From NCBI RefSeq assembly GCF_035046505.1, contig NC_089830.1:24220284-24284283 (forward strand): DNA of 64,000 nucleotides. Direction: 5' to 3'. Each line of letters begins with the position of its first letter. Within the stretch, counting starts at the first letter, position 1. The translations under genes were made by a program, and so were the position numbers. Shown piece after piece: positions 12,201 to 21,451 of the stretch. The notes under the pieces were generated by a model. That model was not told where the DNA came from. It saw only the letters and a list, made by a program, of their open reading frames with translations, and searched no databases. This DNA is from Tiliqua scincoides (taxonomy: Eukaryota > Chordata > Lepidosauria > Squamata > Scincidae).

Positions 12201-13271
12201 GTCACCCACTCTAATGCTCCTTCCTTCCGCAGTGTGTGCAGCCCGGTGTTGTTGACACCAGTATAACTACCAAGGTTGTAAGATATATGAAGATACCGGC
12301 AGATGTGTTTGCACACAAGGCATTGGATACCGTGGGGCTCACCAACAGAACCTCGGGCACACTTAAGCACAGCATTACGGTGAGTTCAGTGTGTGAGTTG
12401 CTAGGTAGATTAATGGATAGTGGCAAGCCCTTGTTTGCTTTTTATCCTCTATACAGAAATGTGAAGCAGCAACATATTTTTGGTCTGCCTCTGGGGCAAA
12501 GTCCAAACATTATTTAGTTGTGGGTAGTTTTATTTCCCACTTCCAGTTGTTTTTCATGTTTTTCACCTCCACTTGTATTTCCCACCTCCACTTGTTTTTC
12601 ATGTTACAAAATGCAATTGGAGAGTCTGTAGTTTGCCTCCGTAGGTGAGATGTGGAGTTTGCAGAACTATTACCAGTATGTGTGCCATTAATGCAGTAAT
12701 AACTCTGCTGATTCTCAGGCAAACATCAGAGGGGGAGCAGAAACCAGTGAGCACATGAAGGCGAGTTCCTCCTATCAGTCTACCCAAGGCAGCTACCTCA
12801 GTTGGCCTCATGGATGGGCCAGCCCTGCTGATATTAGTTGGTTTCCTCTCCGAGGGCCTTGGGAACTGCAGCTTGTGAGGATGCTGAGAATTCTGTAACA
12901 GAGAATTTGGGGCATCTGTGCCTCTGGCCTCCTCCCAGAACCAAGCGTTTCCTGGGGGGGAGGGAATAAATTTGAAGCCAGTTCTGGCTAATAAGGCTGC
13001 GGCCTCATTACATCCCCCAAACTCTACTCCTTAGTCGCCTTGGGTGCCCCCCAGGGAGAAAGGCAGATCGCAACTCCAATAAATAAATAATAATAAATAC
13101 TCCTCTTGCTCAGAGAAAAGCCTCACTCAGCCTTGCTCAGCATTTTCCTTCTTTTCATTTGCCTTTCAGTGGCTCCTGGCACGGACATTATTTCCCCAGT
13201 GGTTGCAGTTTTCATTCATCGGGGATGTTTTAAGTTTAATCTTGTTCAAGAGACTGCTAAAGCAGGACTAG
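383..13271 (+). CDS. HSD17B3: HSD17B3-like short-chain dehydrogenase, copy A (exons 5-11 only)
   Basis: This is a 17-beta-hydroxysteroid dehydrogenase 3/12-type SDR, expected to use NADP(H) to interconvert keto and hydroxyl groups on steroids or acyl chains at the ER membrane. Coding exons are 383-447, 3515-3559, 3655-3689, 8335-8416, 9853-9918, 12233-12379 and 13170-13271 (with TAG). Each has AG/GT borders, and phases match copy B exactly. Exon 5 starts mid-codon and gives VNNVGM, so exons 1-4 lie left of the window. Exon 8 carries the catalytic Ser in INMSS and the YAASK active-site Tyr and Lys. The C-terminus ends FKRLLKQD. No break is seen. The best fit is HSD17B3: the LVNCNILS segment has the same spacing as the human LIHCNITS segment, where HSD17B12 is longer. 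HSD17B12 or HSDL1 kinship cannot be fully excluded. Exon 10 begins CVQPGVVDTS, very unlike copy B. An L2, a Vingi-like LINE and hAT elements sit in its introns. Confidence 0.82.
448..1377. other. Intron 5 sequence of copy A, no gene
   Basis: Ordinary intron sequence. About 590-850 and 1226-1377 align with copy B at 42170-42430 and 42697-42842. The part from about 850 to 1225 has no partner in copy B, where a short TTAAGGGCGCAATC-type repeat fragment lies instead. Nothing coding is supported. Confidence 0.6.
1378..3275 (+). mobile_element. L2-clade LINE, 5'-truncated, long intact ORF
   Basis: A non-LTR retrotransposon with one uninterrupted reading frame (about 1440-2981, roughly 510 residues). 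It holds reverse transcriptase motifs in order: NYRPVSNIPFLGKVIE, FQSGFRPG, the catalytic LLDLSAAFDTIDH, GVPQGSILSPMLFNIY and QYADDTQLYLS. These are followed by the LKLNPDKTE region and the C-terminal domain. The endonuclease is missing, so the copy is truncated. The 3' UTR ends in CCTTCGGGGAGAAAGGCGGG and then a long (TTA)n run, typical of L2 tails. A short AAAACA target duplication flanks it (1372-1377 and 3276-3281). Copy B has the empty site at about 42836-42845, so this insertion followed the segmental duplication. The L2 clade is inferred from motif style and tail; a close CR1-group relative is possible. Confidence 0.85.
3205..3275 (+). repeat. (TTA)n microsatellite, L2 tail
   Basis: A near-perfect run of about 22 TTA units forming the 3' tail of the L2 insertion. 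L2-group elements usually end in such short tandem units rather than poly-A. Confidence 0.95.
3835..7000 (-). mobile_element. APE-type LINE (Vingi/ingi-like), copy A, degraded
   Basis: On the minus strand from right to left: an AP-endonuclease end (about 6986-6258) with SVIDYIFCS and SDHLPV; then reverse transcriptase (6064-4589) with [34 protein letters not shown] and [19 protein letters not shown]. The catalytic box reads IYADNIV, where copy B of the same insertion has LYADDIV, so this copy has lost a catalytic Asp. A C-terminal zinc-finger-like part (CICGAG, HYLLHC) lies at about 4410-4186, out of frame with the RT. Several frameshifts break the ORF. The 3' end is AATACAATAAACAATTT near 3840. 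The element lies in intron 7 of the dehydrogenase in both copies, so it predates the duplication. The clade name is tentative: APE present, no RNase H seen. Confidence 0.75.
7388..7650. repeat. Minisatellite, about 81-bp unit, inside hAT element
   Basis: About three and a half units beginning GGGGCTGACTCCTGAGTAGA at 7388, 7480, 7561 and 7642. The spacing is 92, 81 and 81. Units also share CCATGCATCCCTGGGATGAA. Open frames across it are a by-product of the unit length being a multiple of three. Confidence 0.9.
7839..8040 (+). mobile_element. LTR-related fragment inside the hAT element
   Basis: From TGTATTGGAATGG onward, about 170 bases match the reverse complement of the solo LTR at 41219-41775, including the AGGAGGTAGATGTGGT block and a TATA-like ATATAAG. 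A fossil partial LTR. The right limit is uncertain. It is either nested in or carried by the hAT element. Confidence 0.6.
8972..9492. mobile_element. hAT-type MITE (CAGTGGCATAGCTAAGG ends)
   Basis: Inverted ends CAGTGGCATAGCTAAGG and CCTTAGCGACACTACTG span 521 bp, with an imperfect 8-bp target duplication (GAGGACTC / GGGGACCC). The same element sits at 49059-49583 in copy B, with a closer duplication, so it was present before the duplication. It has no coding capacity and lies in intron 8 of the dehydrogenase. Confidence 0.85.
10005..10985. other. Intron segment present only in copy A
   Basis: Copy B joins directly from the end of the sequence matching about 10004 to sequence matching about 10986. 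This GC-rich 980-bp piece is therefore either inserted in A or deleted from B. The inner part (about 10290-10700) has GGCGCAATC/TGCAAGATT-type blocks like those in other interspersed repeats of this window. The open frames across it show no recognisable protein. Confidence 0.6.
10986..11710. other. GC-rich intron 9 repeat remnant, ends GGATTGCGCCCTTAGTTAA
   Basis: Matched in copy B at 50095-50840. The right edge is the complement of the TTAAGGGCGCAATCC start of a recurrent short DNA repeat, also seen at 42431 and in the hairpin at 24887-25071. This looks like the 3' end of a longer member. No protein is supported. Confidence 0.45.
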
Positions 13272-13647
13272 CCTGCCTTTCTGGAGATCCACGAGGGTAT
13301 GGGGCATGGCCCAATGCCCTGGCCCTAAAGCTTTGTTTGGGTCTTGTTCTCCTGCACACCGATGTTGATGAGAAGTTTCCCACCAAGTTTCAATTGCAAA
13401 TTTGACAAGCTGCTTCCCCCCCCCCCCCCGCTTTTTTGGGAAAGGGTGAGAACCATCAAAGCGAAACAACTGAAAGCTGGTTGAAACTGATTTTTCTCCT
13501 GGCGCTCATTTTTCGCTGGTTTTGTTAAGTTGCTAAATGATGATTGCCCATCCGGAAAAACTGTACAATGTAACATGCCCTGTCTGTGCCAGGCAGAGGC
13601 TTGGTTTTTAGCTCTGCTGCCACGACTGCCTCTCGTTTTCAGCTGAA

Positions 13648-14235
13648 TCTTTTTTTCTTTACTTTATTGATGAATAACAAAATAAAAAAGATACTATCGT
13701 AAAATGCAATATTATATATGTATTTTTAAAATACCTATAAAGGAAAAAGGGGGACAAAAAAAGGAAAGAGTATAATGCCCCAGGAAGCATTTGCATAACA
13801 CCAGAACCAGGGGACATCCACGAAAGTTGGGAGAGTTAGGACAGACAGAAGAAAATATTTCTTTACCCAGTGTGTAATTAGTTTGTGGAACTCCTTGCCA
13901 CAGGATGTAGTGATGGCATCTTGCCTGGATGCCTTTAAGAGGGGATTGGAGGAATTTCTGCAGGAAAAGTTCATTACTGGTTACAAGTCATGGTAGGTAT
14001 GTGCAAGCTCTTGGCTTTAGAGGTAGACTGCCTCTGATTGCCAGGTGCAGGGGAGGGCACCAGGACTCAGGTTGTGTCTGTTGTCTTGTGTACTCCCTGG
14101 GGCATTTGATGGGCCACTGTGGGATACAGGAAGCTGGACTAGATGGGCCCTTGGCCTGATCCAGCGGGGCTCTTCTTATGTTCTTATAATAAGGAAGGAC
14201 AAAAATGCCAAAGTTACATATATCCTTATACAGGC
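13648..14235 (-). mobile_element. L1 3' end (minus), split by a CR1
   Basis: On the minus strand this reads as a LINE 3' UTR ending ATTCATCAATAAAGTAAAG plus an A-run (13648-13780), then continuing at 14200-14235. The two halves align with the uninterrupted relative at 55690-55800, where L1-like ORF2 C-terminal coding follows. The CR1 fragment 13790-14190 lies between them and so inserted later. Matched at 52741-53310 in copy B. Confidence 0.55.
13790..14190 (+). mobile_element. CR1 LINE 3' fragment
   Basis: Contains the CR1 3' consensus blocks GGAACTCCTTGCCACAGGAT, TGGATGCCTTTAAGAGGGGA and GGCCTGATCCAGC. It ends in TCTTATGTTCTTAT, the octamer-like CR1 tail. The same fragment is in copy B at 52895-53275, so it predates the duplication. 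Confidence 0.9.
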
Positions 14236-14618
14236 GTGCACCGTTTAACAACCATTTGCTTAATGACAAACCGCATATATGACAGTGATCAAAGCACAAT
14301 AAATATGCTCTTAATGAGGCAATTGCATCTCCCATAGCCTGCGGCAGAGTGACTGTACACAACTGAGAGGCTCTTAATTCAAAGAAGAGGCAATCTATCT
14401 CCGGTAGCCTGTGCAGCCAGTTAGTGTATAGCACGGAGTGTCTGTTTACACCACAAAGGCAATAGTTTGGACTGGATGTTCACTTAATGACCTTATCACA
14501 TAACAACCAATTTGGGCCCAATTGGAAGCAGCCAAGCCCAAGATTAAAGGAAGGAGCCGGAGTGTGTGCTGGGAAAAGCTCCGGACATTTCTTCATGTTC
14601 AGGGACAAGATTCCCAGA

Positions 14619-15874
14619 CAGTGGTGTCGCTAGGGGGTGCGGGGTGTGTGGTCCGCACCGGGTAATGTGCACGGGGGGGGTGACGCGCACTGGGGGGTGA
14701 TGCACTAAAATCACAGTGGTTAGGAGTAGCCCCATCATATTATATACCGTTGGTTGCGGAATGTCGAGCGGAAGGCAATGCAAAAAACCAGAATGAAATA
14801 TCTCCTTTCTATCAAAAGTTATGGCCAAAAAAACAGGAGAACAAAAAATGCATGGATCTCTATGGAAAATGAAAGTGAGTCGTATCACGCATTTACTCGT
14901 GAGCAGGCAAACTTGCCTTAGCCCCTTAGGAAAGGGCGGGCTGAGTGGAATCCAAAGACACCAGAAAGGTCCTGATGCAATGAATGCAGCCCCCAAAAAC
15001 ACCTGAGAAGGAAGTCCCTCCCTCCATGCAGATGAATGTATTGAGCCCTATGGAAAGCCTCATGGTCGCATTTACTCGTGAGTAAGCAAACCTGCCTTGG
15101 CTGGTGTGGAAGATCAGGTGAAGGAGAGTGCAAGGCTACCAGAATGGTCCTGATCCTATGCACCTGGAGCTAAACAATTGCTCCAGAAGGCAGCCCCCCC
15201 CCCCCACTAAAAAGGATCAAAAGAGGCTTCAGCTGATAAGGTGAACTTTTTTGAGACTTGCAAAGCCAGGTGGATCCTGACAGTGACCTGGTTTAAACAG
15301 AAGTTCTTAAATTGAACTGTGCTCTGGGTAGGGCTGAAAACCTTACTGGTTTTGGAGGGGGGGTGTTATTGCAGGCAGGCTACAGAGGAAATTCACTTGG
15401 TGGAACAGGGCTGGCTTCTGCTTATTTAATTATTTGTTTTACTTTAATTATTTATACTGATTTATTTTAATTTCCCTGATGATGTCACTTCCACCATGAC
15501 ATCACTTCTGGTGGGTCTTGGACAGATTGTCATTCTAAAAAGTGGGTCCCAGTGCTAAAAGTTTGAGAACTGCTGCAATAAGGTGTTAGTAAATTGACAC
15601 CCTGGGGGTGTGTGTGTGTGACACCACTAGTGACCAAAATCACTAAAATCAGTTTGGAGGAATAATACCAGCATGTTACATATCAATCAATGCATAATTT
15701 CATGCAGAATGTGTTCTATCTTTGTTCTATCAAAAGGTACAGCCAAAAAACCAGTGGGGGCGGAATGATGGTACATCCTCACACCCACCAACCTGGGTGT
15801 TGCCCCGCCCACTGCATGGGGGATGACGCGCTGGCATCCCGCATTGGGTGACGCGAACCCTAGTGACGCCACTG
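14619..15874. mobile_element. hAT-type non-autonomous transposon (CAGTGGTGTCGCTAGGG ends)
   Basis: Inverted ends CAGTGGTGTCGCTAGGG and CCCTAGTGACGCCACTG span 1256 bp with a perfect 8-bp duplication TTCCCAGA (14611-14618 and 15875-15882). The orthologous insertion is at 56610-57886 with the same duplication, so it is pre-duplication. No transposase is seen. An internal block, AAAGTTTGAGAACTGCTGCA, is reused at 58540 in copy B. Confidence 0.93.
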
Positions 15875-16030
15875 TTCCCAGATAATGAGGAAACAGAAAG
15901 TTTCTCTCTTCATCACACCCTTCATGTGAAATTCCTATCTCTGAGATGTCTCAAGGTTTGGCAAGGTTTACTAAGATCTTGAGGTCAGGTGTTTGGGATA
16001 CTGAGGTATGCCCAGGATAAACAGTGAGTA

Positions 16031-16789
16031 TTATTCCTACTGGCTAACCTATTGAGATGTGCTGTGAAAGAGCTTCACAGTCTGATTTCTGCAGAGCCCC
16101 CAAAGCACCAGCGGTGGCAAGCCTGCTTTTTTGGCATCTAAAACTGTTGGTGAGTCTAGTGTTGTTATCTAGATGATAATCTTCAGTGCACGAGGCTGGC
16201 AGGTGTGGGTTTCTTCCTAATGCACAGTCCCCATGCTGCAAATGCTATGTTGCAAGTGATGGTAGATGATAGCTGTGGTGTTGCAAACCCATCACTGATC
16301 AGATCACAAGAAGAGGATGTGCTAACAGTGATCATGTGATAAGAGTTATAGGGATGGACCAGGGGTGGGCAAACCACGGCCCGGGGGCCATTTGTGGCCC
16401 TCGGGAACCCCAATTCAGCCCTCAGGAAGCCCCCAGTCTCCAATGAACCTCTGGCCCATTGGAGACTGTTGGAACCCATGCTCAACTGCAACTGCCAGTT
16501 GCAACATCCGTAGTTGTCCCAAGCACTTCAGTTTCTGACTTGGTCTGTAGGTTTTTACTGTGCAAGAGGAGTGTGGCACACAGTTCATGGATCTCATGTG
16601 TATTATAAGTAAGCTCAGTAAAATGCATTCATTCATATGTTCCATCTCTAATGTATGCATTTGTTCAAATTTATTCAAATTTGAAATGTAAATTCTTTTG
16701 GCTGAAAGTGTCCAAAGAATTAGAAAAAAGAGATTAAAATAAGGGGGAACAGGACATGGATCACTCCACTTTGTTTCCGTCATACACAA
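16031..16789. other. Segment missing from copy B; includes a hAT-like end
   Basis: Copy B runs straight from the equivalent of 16030 to that of 16790 (join at about 58042). At 16360 it has CAGGGGTGGGCAAACCACGG, a classic hAT terminal sequence, with no clear partner end. The rest is AT-rich and non-coding. Confidence 0.6.
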
Positions 16790-17796
16790 AGTGGAGAGGC
16801 GCTCTTGGGGAGCCATTGCCCCCGAGCCTTATTTTTCTCTTTTTAAAGCCTCCTCTTCTGATGCATTTGCACCTGTTTGCTAAGTAAGCAAGTGTGAAGT
16901 GCACGCTCAGAAACCACAAGGGGGAAAAGCACAGAACCTGCTAGCCTTGTCGGTGGTAAGGGAAGGTGTGAAAACAAAACCTCCGTGTGTGACTTCTTCC
17001 TCCTTCCTGTGTGCTCAGAAGTGCTGCGAGGACAAGGAACTGGCCTGAACAGGTTCGAAAATGAGGTGGAAGGCGCACCAGTGCTGCACAAGGTCAAACA
17101 GATATACATGTGATGCAACCACATTTTTACACCTCCCTGCTGACTGAAGAAACTTTAGCTGGTTAATCATTATAGTTTGGAAAGTGTGTTGATGAAATAT
17201 GCTTGCAATCAATGCATGCAACTTTGGAGGGACTGGCAGATGCAGTTTCCCTGAGTAACTTACAAAATCAATCCATGCAGTTAATTAATACCATCTTGTT
17301 TTTCTACACTGTTATCAGGGATACCATCCCCCCTAGTACAAATACTTACCCACACTCACCCAGGAGTAAGTCCCATTTACTATCATTGTTAAAAGCATAT
17401 ACATAGTAACTTGATAAAAGCACAGATCTGTAACATTTCCCCAAATGCATTCACATACTATGTGACATATGCATGCATGGACTATGGACATATGACAGCA
17501 TCAAGTCCAATATATTAAAAATAAAAAATAAAATATTGAAATGGATGGGGACCCACCTGAATTTGGCTGGCGACCCACCTAGCGGGTCCCGACCTGCAGT
17601 TTGAGAAACACGGCATTATAGCATCTACACCAATGCATTCTGGGGTGACAGTGGGGGAGCATGAAACCTGTAAGCATGTCATTAAAGCTATTTTTCTACC
17701 GATTTGGTATCCACTGGCGGTTCCAAAATGGATAACAAGGCACAACCTGTGTAACAGTGGATAATCGTGGATAACAAGGCACACAACTTGTATAAA
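16790..17796. other. Non-coding sequence shared by both copies
   Basis: Aligned with 58043-58500 and 59322-60060 in copy B. No gene is seen. About 17540-17640 has the TTTGAGAAACACGG motif of an old hAT-like repeat. Confidence 0.5.
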
Positions 17797-18060
17797 CCTG
17801 CTAACTGGATAAGAGGCACTTTTTCAAGTGGGTGCTCCTCTTTTATTTAGCAGAAGAAGAGTAACTGGCCCTCCTCACCCCAGCAGTGTCTTTTCTAGTG
17901 TCTATCTGCTGGTATTCTTTTGCATCTTTTTAGATTGTGAGCCTTTTGGGGACAGGGATCCATTACTTATTTGATTTTTCTCTATAAACCGCTTTGTGAA
18001 CTTTTCATTGAAAAGCAGTATATAAATACTGTTAACAACAACAACAATAATAAATAAATA
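17797..18060 (+). mobile_element. Short element with L2-type 3' tail (SINE-like)
   Basis: Starts CCTGCTAACTGGATAAGAGG and ends CAGTATATAAATACTGTTAA plus short tandem repeats. Closely similar bodies lie at 47622-47935 and 60060-60275. The tail is the L2/MIR-style 3' end. It may be a SINE or just an L2 3' UTR. I do not see clear pol III A/B boxes. Confidence 0.6.
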
Positions 18061-18065
18061 AATAA

Positions 18066-18141
18066 ATAAATAATAAACTTTATTTCTATCCCGCCCTTCT
18101 CCCTAAAGGGACCCAGGGCAGCTCTAAAGGGACCCAGGGCG

Positions 18142-18185
<44 letters not shown>
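18066..18185 (-). mobile_element. L2-type 3' tail fragment and (AAT)n
   Basis: On the minus strand this reads CCTTTAGGGAGAAGGGCGGG followed by AAATAAAG, the L2-like tail in opposite orientation, with a partial internal repeat of AAAGGGACCCAGGGC. An (AAT)n run covers 18142-18183. Matched at about 60330-60420. Confidence 0.55.
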
Positions 18186-18660
18186 GTTGCTAAAGGTTGC
18201 ATCCCTAATGCAATGGCATCAAATGATATATTATCTGGCTCTTGCAACACAATTTCGTGCTCCACACCTGCTGTGTGGGTTTTACCTGGTGTGATTTAGT
18301 CTGATCATCACAACAGTCTGAAGAAACCTTTATTAACCCACAAGATAGAGACCACATGGACAATGGCCCTTTCCTATCCAACTGGCTGCCCAAGAGGCAG
18401 AGCTGCAATACCTCTTATACCTCTCCAGGTGTTTCCAACTACAGATCATTCATATCGCTGGTGGGCAACCTGTTGTGACTCTTGATGTCAGGTAGGTTAA
18501 AAGAGTGTTAGTTGCCTCATCTGCCCAGCTTTGCTGGTCCTCCTCCTCTTACTCTCTTAACTCAGAAAGCAAGGGTGTGGGGGAATAGAGCAAAAAAGGA
18601 AGTGTGGAGGAAAGGAGTGCAGTGGCAACTACATATACATCCACCTCATGGTGGCATCCT
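18186..18660. other. Non-coding sequence shared by both copies
   Basis: Aligned with 60420-60895. Contains no supported gene or recognised element. Confidence 0.5.
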
Positions 18661-19800
18661 AAGAACAAAAGAACATATGAGCAGCCCCACTGGATCAGGC
18701 CATAGGCCCATCTAGTCCAGCTTCCTGTATCTCACAGCGGCCCACCAAATGCCCCAGGGAGTACACCAGACAACAAGAAGACCTGCAAGGCCTCCTGGGA
18801 ATTGTAGTTTAAGAACATAAGAACAGCCCCACTGGATCAGGCCATAGGCCCATCTAGTCCAGCTTCCTGTATCTCACAGCGGCCCACCAAATGCCCCAGG
18901 GAGCACACCAGATAACAAGAGACCTGCATCCTGGTGCCCTCCCTTGCATCTGGCATTCTGACATAGCCCTTTTCTAAAATCAGGAGGTTGCGCATACACA
19001 TCATGGCTTGTAATCCGTAATGGATTTTTCCTCCAGAAACTTGTCCAATCTCCTTTTAAAGGCATCTAGGCCAGATGCCGTCACCACATCCTGTGGCAAG
19101 GAGTTCCACAGACTAATTACATGCTGGGTAAAGAAATATTTTCTTTTGTCCGTCCTAACTCTCCCAACATTCCATTTTAGTGGATGTCCCCTGGTTATGG
19201 TGTTGTGTGAGAGGGAAAAGAATGTCTCTCTATCCACTCTATCCATCTCGTGTATAATTTTTTATGTCTCAATCATGTCCCCCCTCAAGCGTCTCTTTTC
19301 TAGGCTGAAGAGGCCCAAACGCCGTAGCCTTTCCTCATAAGGAAGGTGCCCCAGCCCCGTAATCATCTTAGTCGCTCTCTTTTGCACCTTTTCCATTTCC
19401 ACTATGTCTTTTTTGAGATGTGGCGACCAGAACTGGATGCAATACTCCAGGTGTGGCCTTACCATCAGTTTGTACAACAGCATTATAGTATTAGCTGTTT
19501 TGTTCTCAATACCCTTCCTAATGATCCCCAGCATAGAATTGGCCTTCTTCACTGCTGCCACACATTGGGTCGACATTCCCATCGAGCTGTCCACCCCCAC
19601 CCCCAGATCCCTCTCCTGATCTGCCCTAGACAGCTCAGAAACCATTAGCCTATATGTGAAGTTTTGATTTTTTGCCCCAGCGTGCATGACTTTACACTTA
19701 CTTACATTGAAATGCATCTGCCATTTTGCTGCCCATTCTGCCAGTCTGGAGAGATTCTTCTGGAGCTTCTCACAATCACTTCTCACAGTCATGCTCACCA
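18661..19800 (-). mobile_element. CR1 LINE 3' part with ORF2 C-terminus
   Basis: The minus-strand frame has CR1 ORF2 signatures: [56 protein letters not shown] and RLRRLGLFSLEKRRLRGDMI. The 3' UTR and the TTCTTATG-type end are at 18813. A second CR1 3' fragment (18661-18812) is stacked next to it. In copy B only a merged version remains (60895-61581), as expected from recombination between the two. Confidence 0.9.
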
Positions 19801-20059
19801 GTAAGCAGAACAGGTGCACAAGGGCTGGCCCACAGCTCAAGAGAACAATGCGACTGGCTTCAAGTGGCAGGGCTACCACAGGAGACCTTTGAAAACTGAA
19901 CCTGCTGCCGCTGCCTCCCTCCAGCCCACCCCAGATGGAGCCGCTCCCTTTAAACAAAGCAGAAAGTGTGGGGTACACTGGATGTGTGTGTGTGTGTGTG
20001 TGTGATTCCACTTCATTTTGTGCTTGTCACGTGAGGACGGAAATAAGGAAGCAGACCAA

Positions 20060-20405
20060 AACAAAAAAATGCTTTACCCAGCATGTAATTAATCTGTGGA
20101 ACCTTCTTTGCCATAGGATATGGTGGTGGTCTCTGGCCTCGATGCCTTTAAAATGGAATTGGGCGGACGTATGGAGGAGAAGTTCATCACAGGTTACAAG
20201 CCACGATGGGTATGTGCAACTTCCTGGTTTTGGAAGTAGGCTACCTGAGAATGCCAGGTGTAAGGGAGAGGTACAACAGGATGCAGATATCTTGTGGACT
20301 TGTCTGCTCCCTGAAGTATCTGGTGGGCCACTGTGAGATACAGGAAGATGAACGAGATAGGCCCTTGGCCTGATCCAGCAGTGGTCTTCTTATGTCCTTA
20401 TCCCT
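20060..20405 (+). mobile_element. CR1 LINE 3' fragment, diverged
   Basis: CR1 3' UTR blocks (TTTACCCAGCATGTAATTAA, GGCCTGATCCAGC, CTTCTTATG) on the plus strand. It is outside the duplicated part. Confidence 0.8.
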
Positions 20406-21440
20406 GTCTTCTGTGTATTTTTCATAAAGCCCCCAACACATCCCTTAAGATGTTTAGCTGTGGATCATCCACCAGAATGATCCAGTATGTGTGAATCAGC
20501 CTTTTCAAAGAAAGGAAAGTTACCTAGGGAGTGGGGTGGGGGAGCAGGAGAAAGTTGCGCAACTCTTGGTGCAGAAAAATGTTTCTGCACTGGCTCACTG
20601 GTGGGTTGACTGAAAATATTCAGAAATCTTTTGTACTTAGGTGTGAAACCATTAGTGATGGGCGAGAATGAGAGAGGGTTGTCGCCCTGCTGTGCGCACA
20701 AAACAGAAGGTTCCCTACCAGTGTTCATTCCATTAATTGTTCCAGACTATCACAAGCTGCACAAACTCCACAAGTTGTGGAACTACATTTTGGGAACGAG
20801 TTTCCCTTTTGCCGCATCATGCTCTGAGGCAAGATAGAAAACTCTTCCATGAGCAAAAGTTTGCCTTAGAAGCCTGTCCACTGTCTTTTTTTTTTTTTTT
20901 TCCCCCTTGTGGCCATTTTTCTTAGGAAAACTGCAGCAAAGAAAATTCCCTCATCCACCATCATGGCGCCATCATCATCCTGAAGGTTCAGTAGCCCTTT
21001 GTAGTATTTAGTACCCAATACTAAAAGCGGGGGAGCAGAGTCAGTAAAAACAGTTGGCAACCCTTAATTTCATTATGATGAAGCGGTTTGTCCTGGTATC
21101 AAATAGTATGCAAACTGAGAATGTTTCTACCAGTTTCTGTATCCCTTTTGATTTCTGTAACCAGATCTGGAATTTATGTTTCATACAAGCTCAATGACTG
21201 ATTTCAAGCCGCCTGCAGTGGTGACCTCTTGCCCCAATATCCACGACCCACTAACCCCAGAGATGCTGAGCACATGGTCTGAGCACAGTCACTCATCAGG
21301 AAGGGAACAGGAAATTCTCCCTGCACTTGATCAGAGACACTCATCTTCCTTATTTTCCCCTGTGTTCCAGGGCTGGACCTTATCAACTCAGTTCGAAGAA
21401 GAGACCAGGTTTGTGCTTTCAAGATATGGATGCAAAATAT
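20406..21440. other. Intergenic spacer, no gene seen
   Basis: No supported ORF, RNA or recognised repeat. Contains a T-run at 20886-20901. Confidence 0.5.
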
Positions 21441-21451
21441 ACTTAGGTGTG

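Larger units (their letters stand above)
1..19496 (+). repeat. Segmental duplication, copy A (left edge outside window)
   Basis: This whole stretch is matched in the same order and orientation by 40390-61581. The match starts at base 1, so the true left end lies upstream. It ends inside a minus-strand CR1 at about 19496, where copy B jumps to unrelated sequence. Intron stretches I compared by eye differ at about 0-3% of sites. Pieces found only in this copy are an L2 LINE (1378-3275), a hAT element (7028-8217), about 850-1225, about 10005-10985 and about 16031-16789. The last three may be deletions from copy B. Confidence 0.9.

Noticed and set aside
13106-13405. 99-residue ORF over exon 11 of copy A in another frame
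   Set aside because: The spliced frame from 13170 gives a coherent SDR C-terminus ending KRLLKQD and is matched in copy B. The longer ORF is a shadow.
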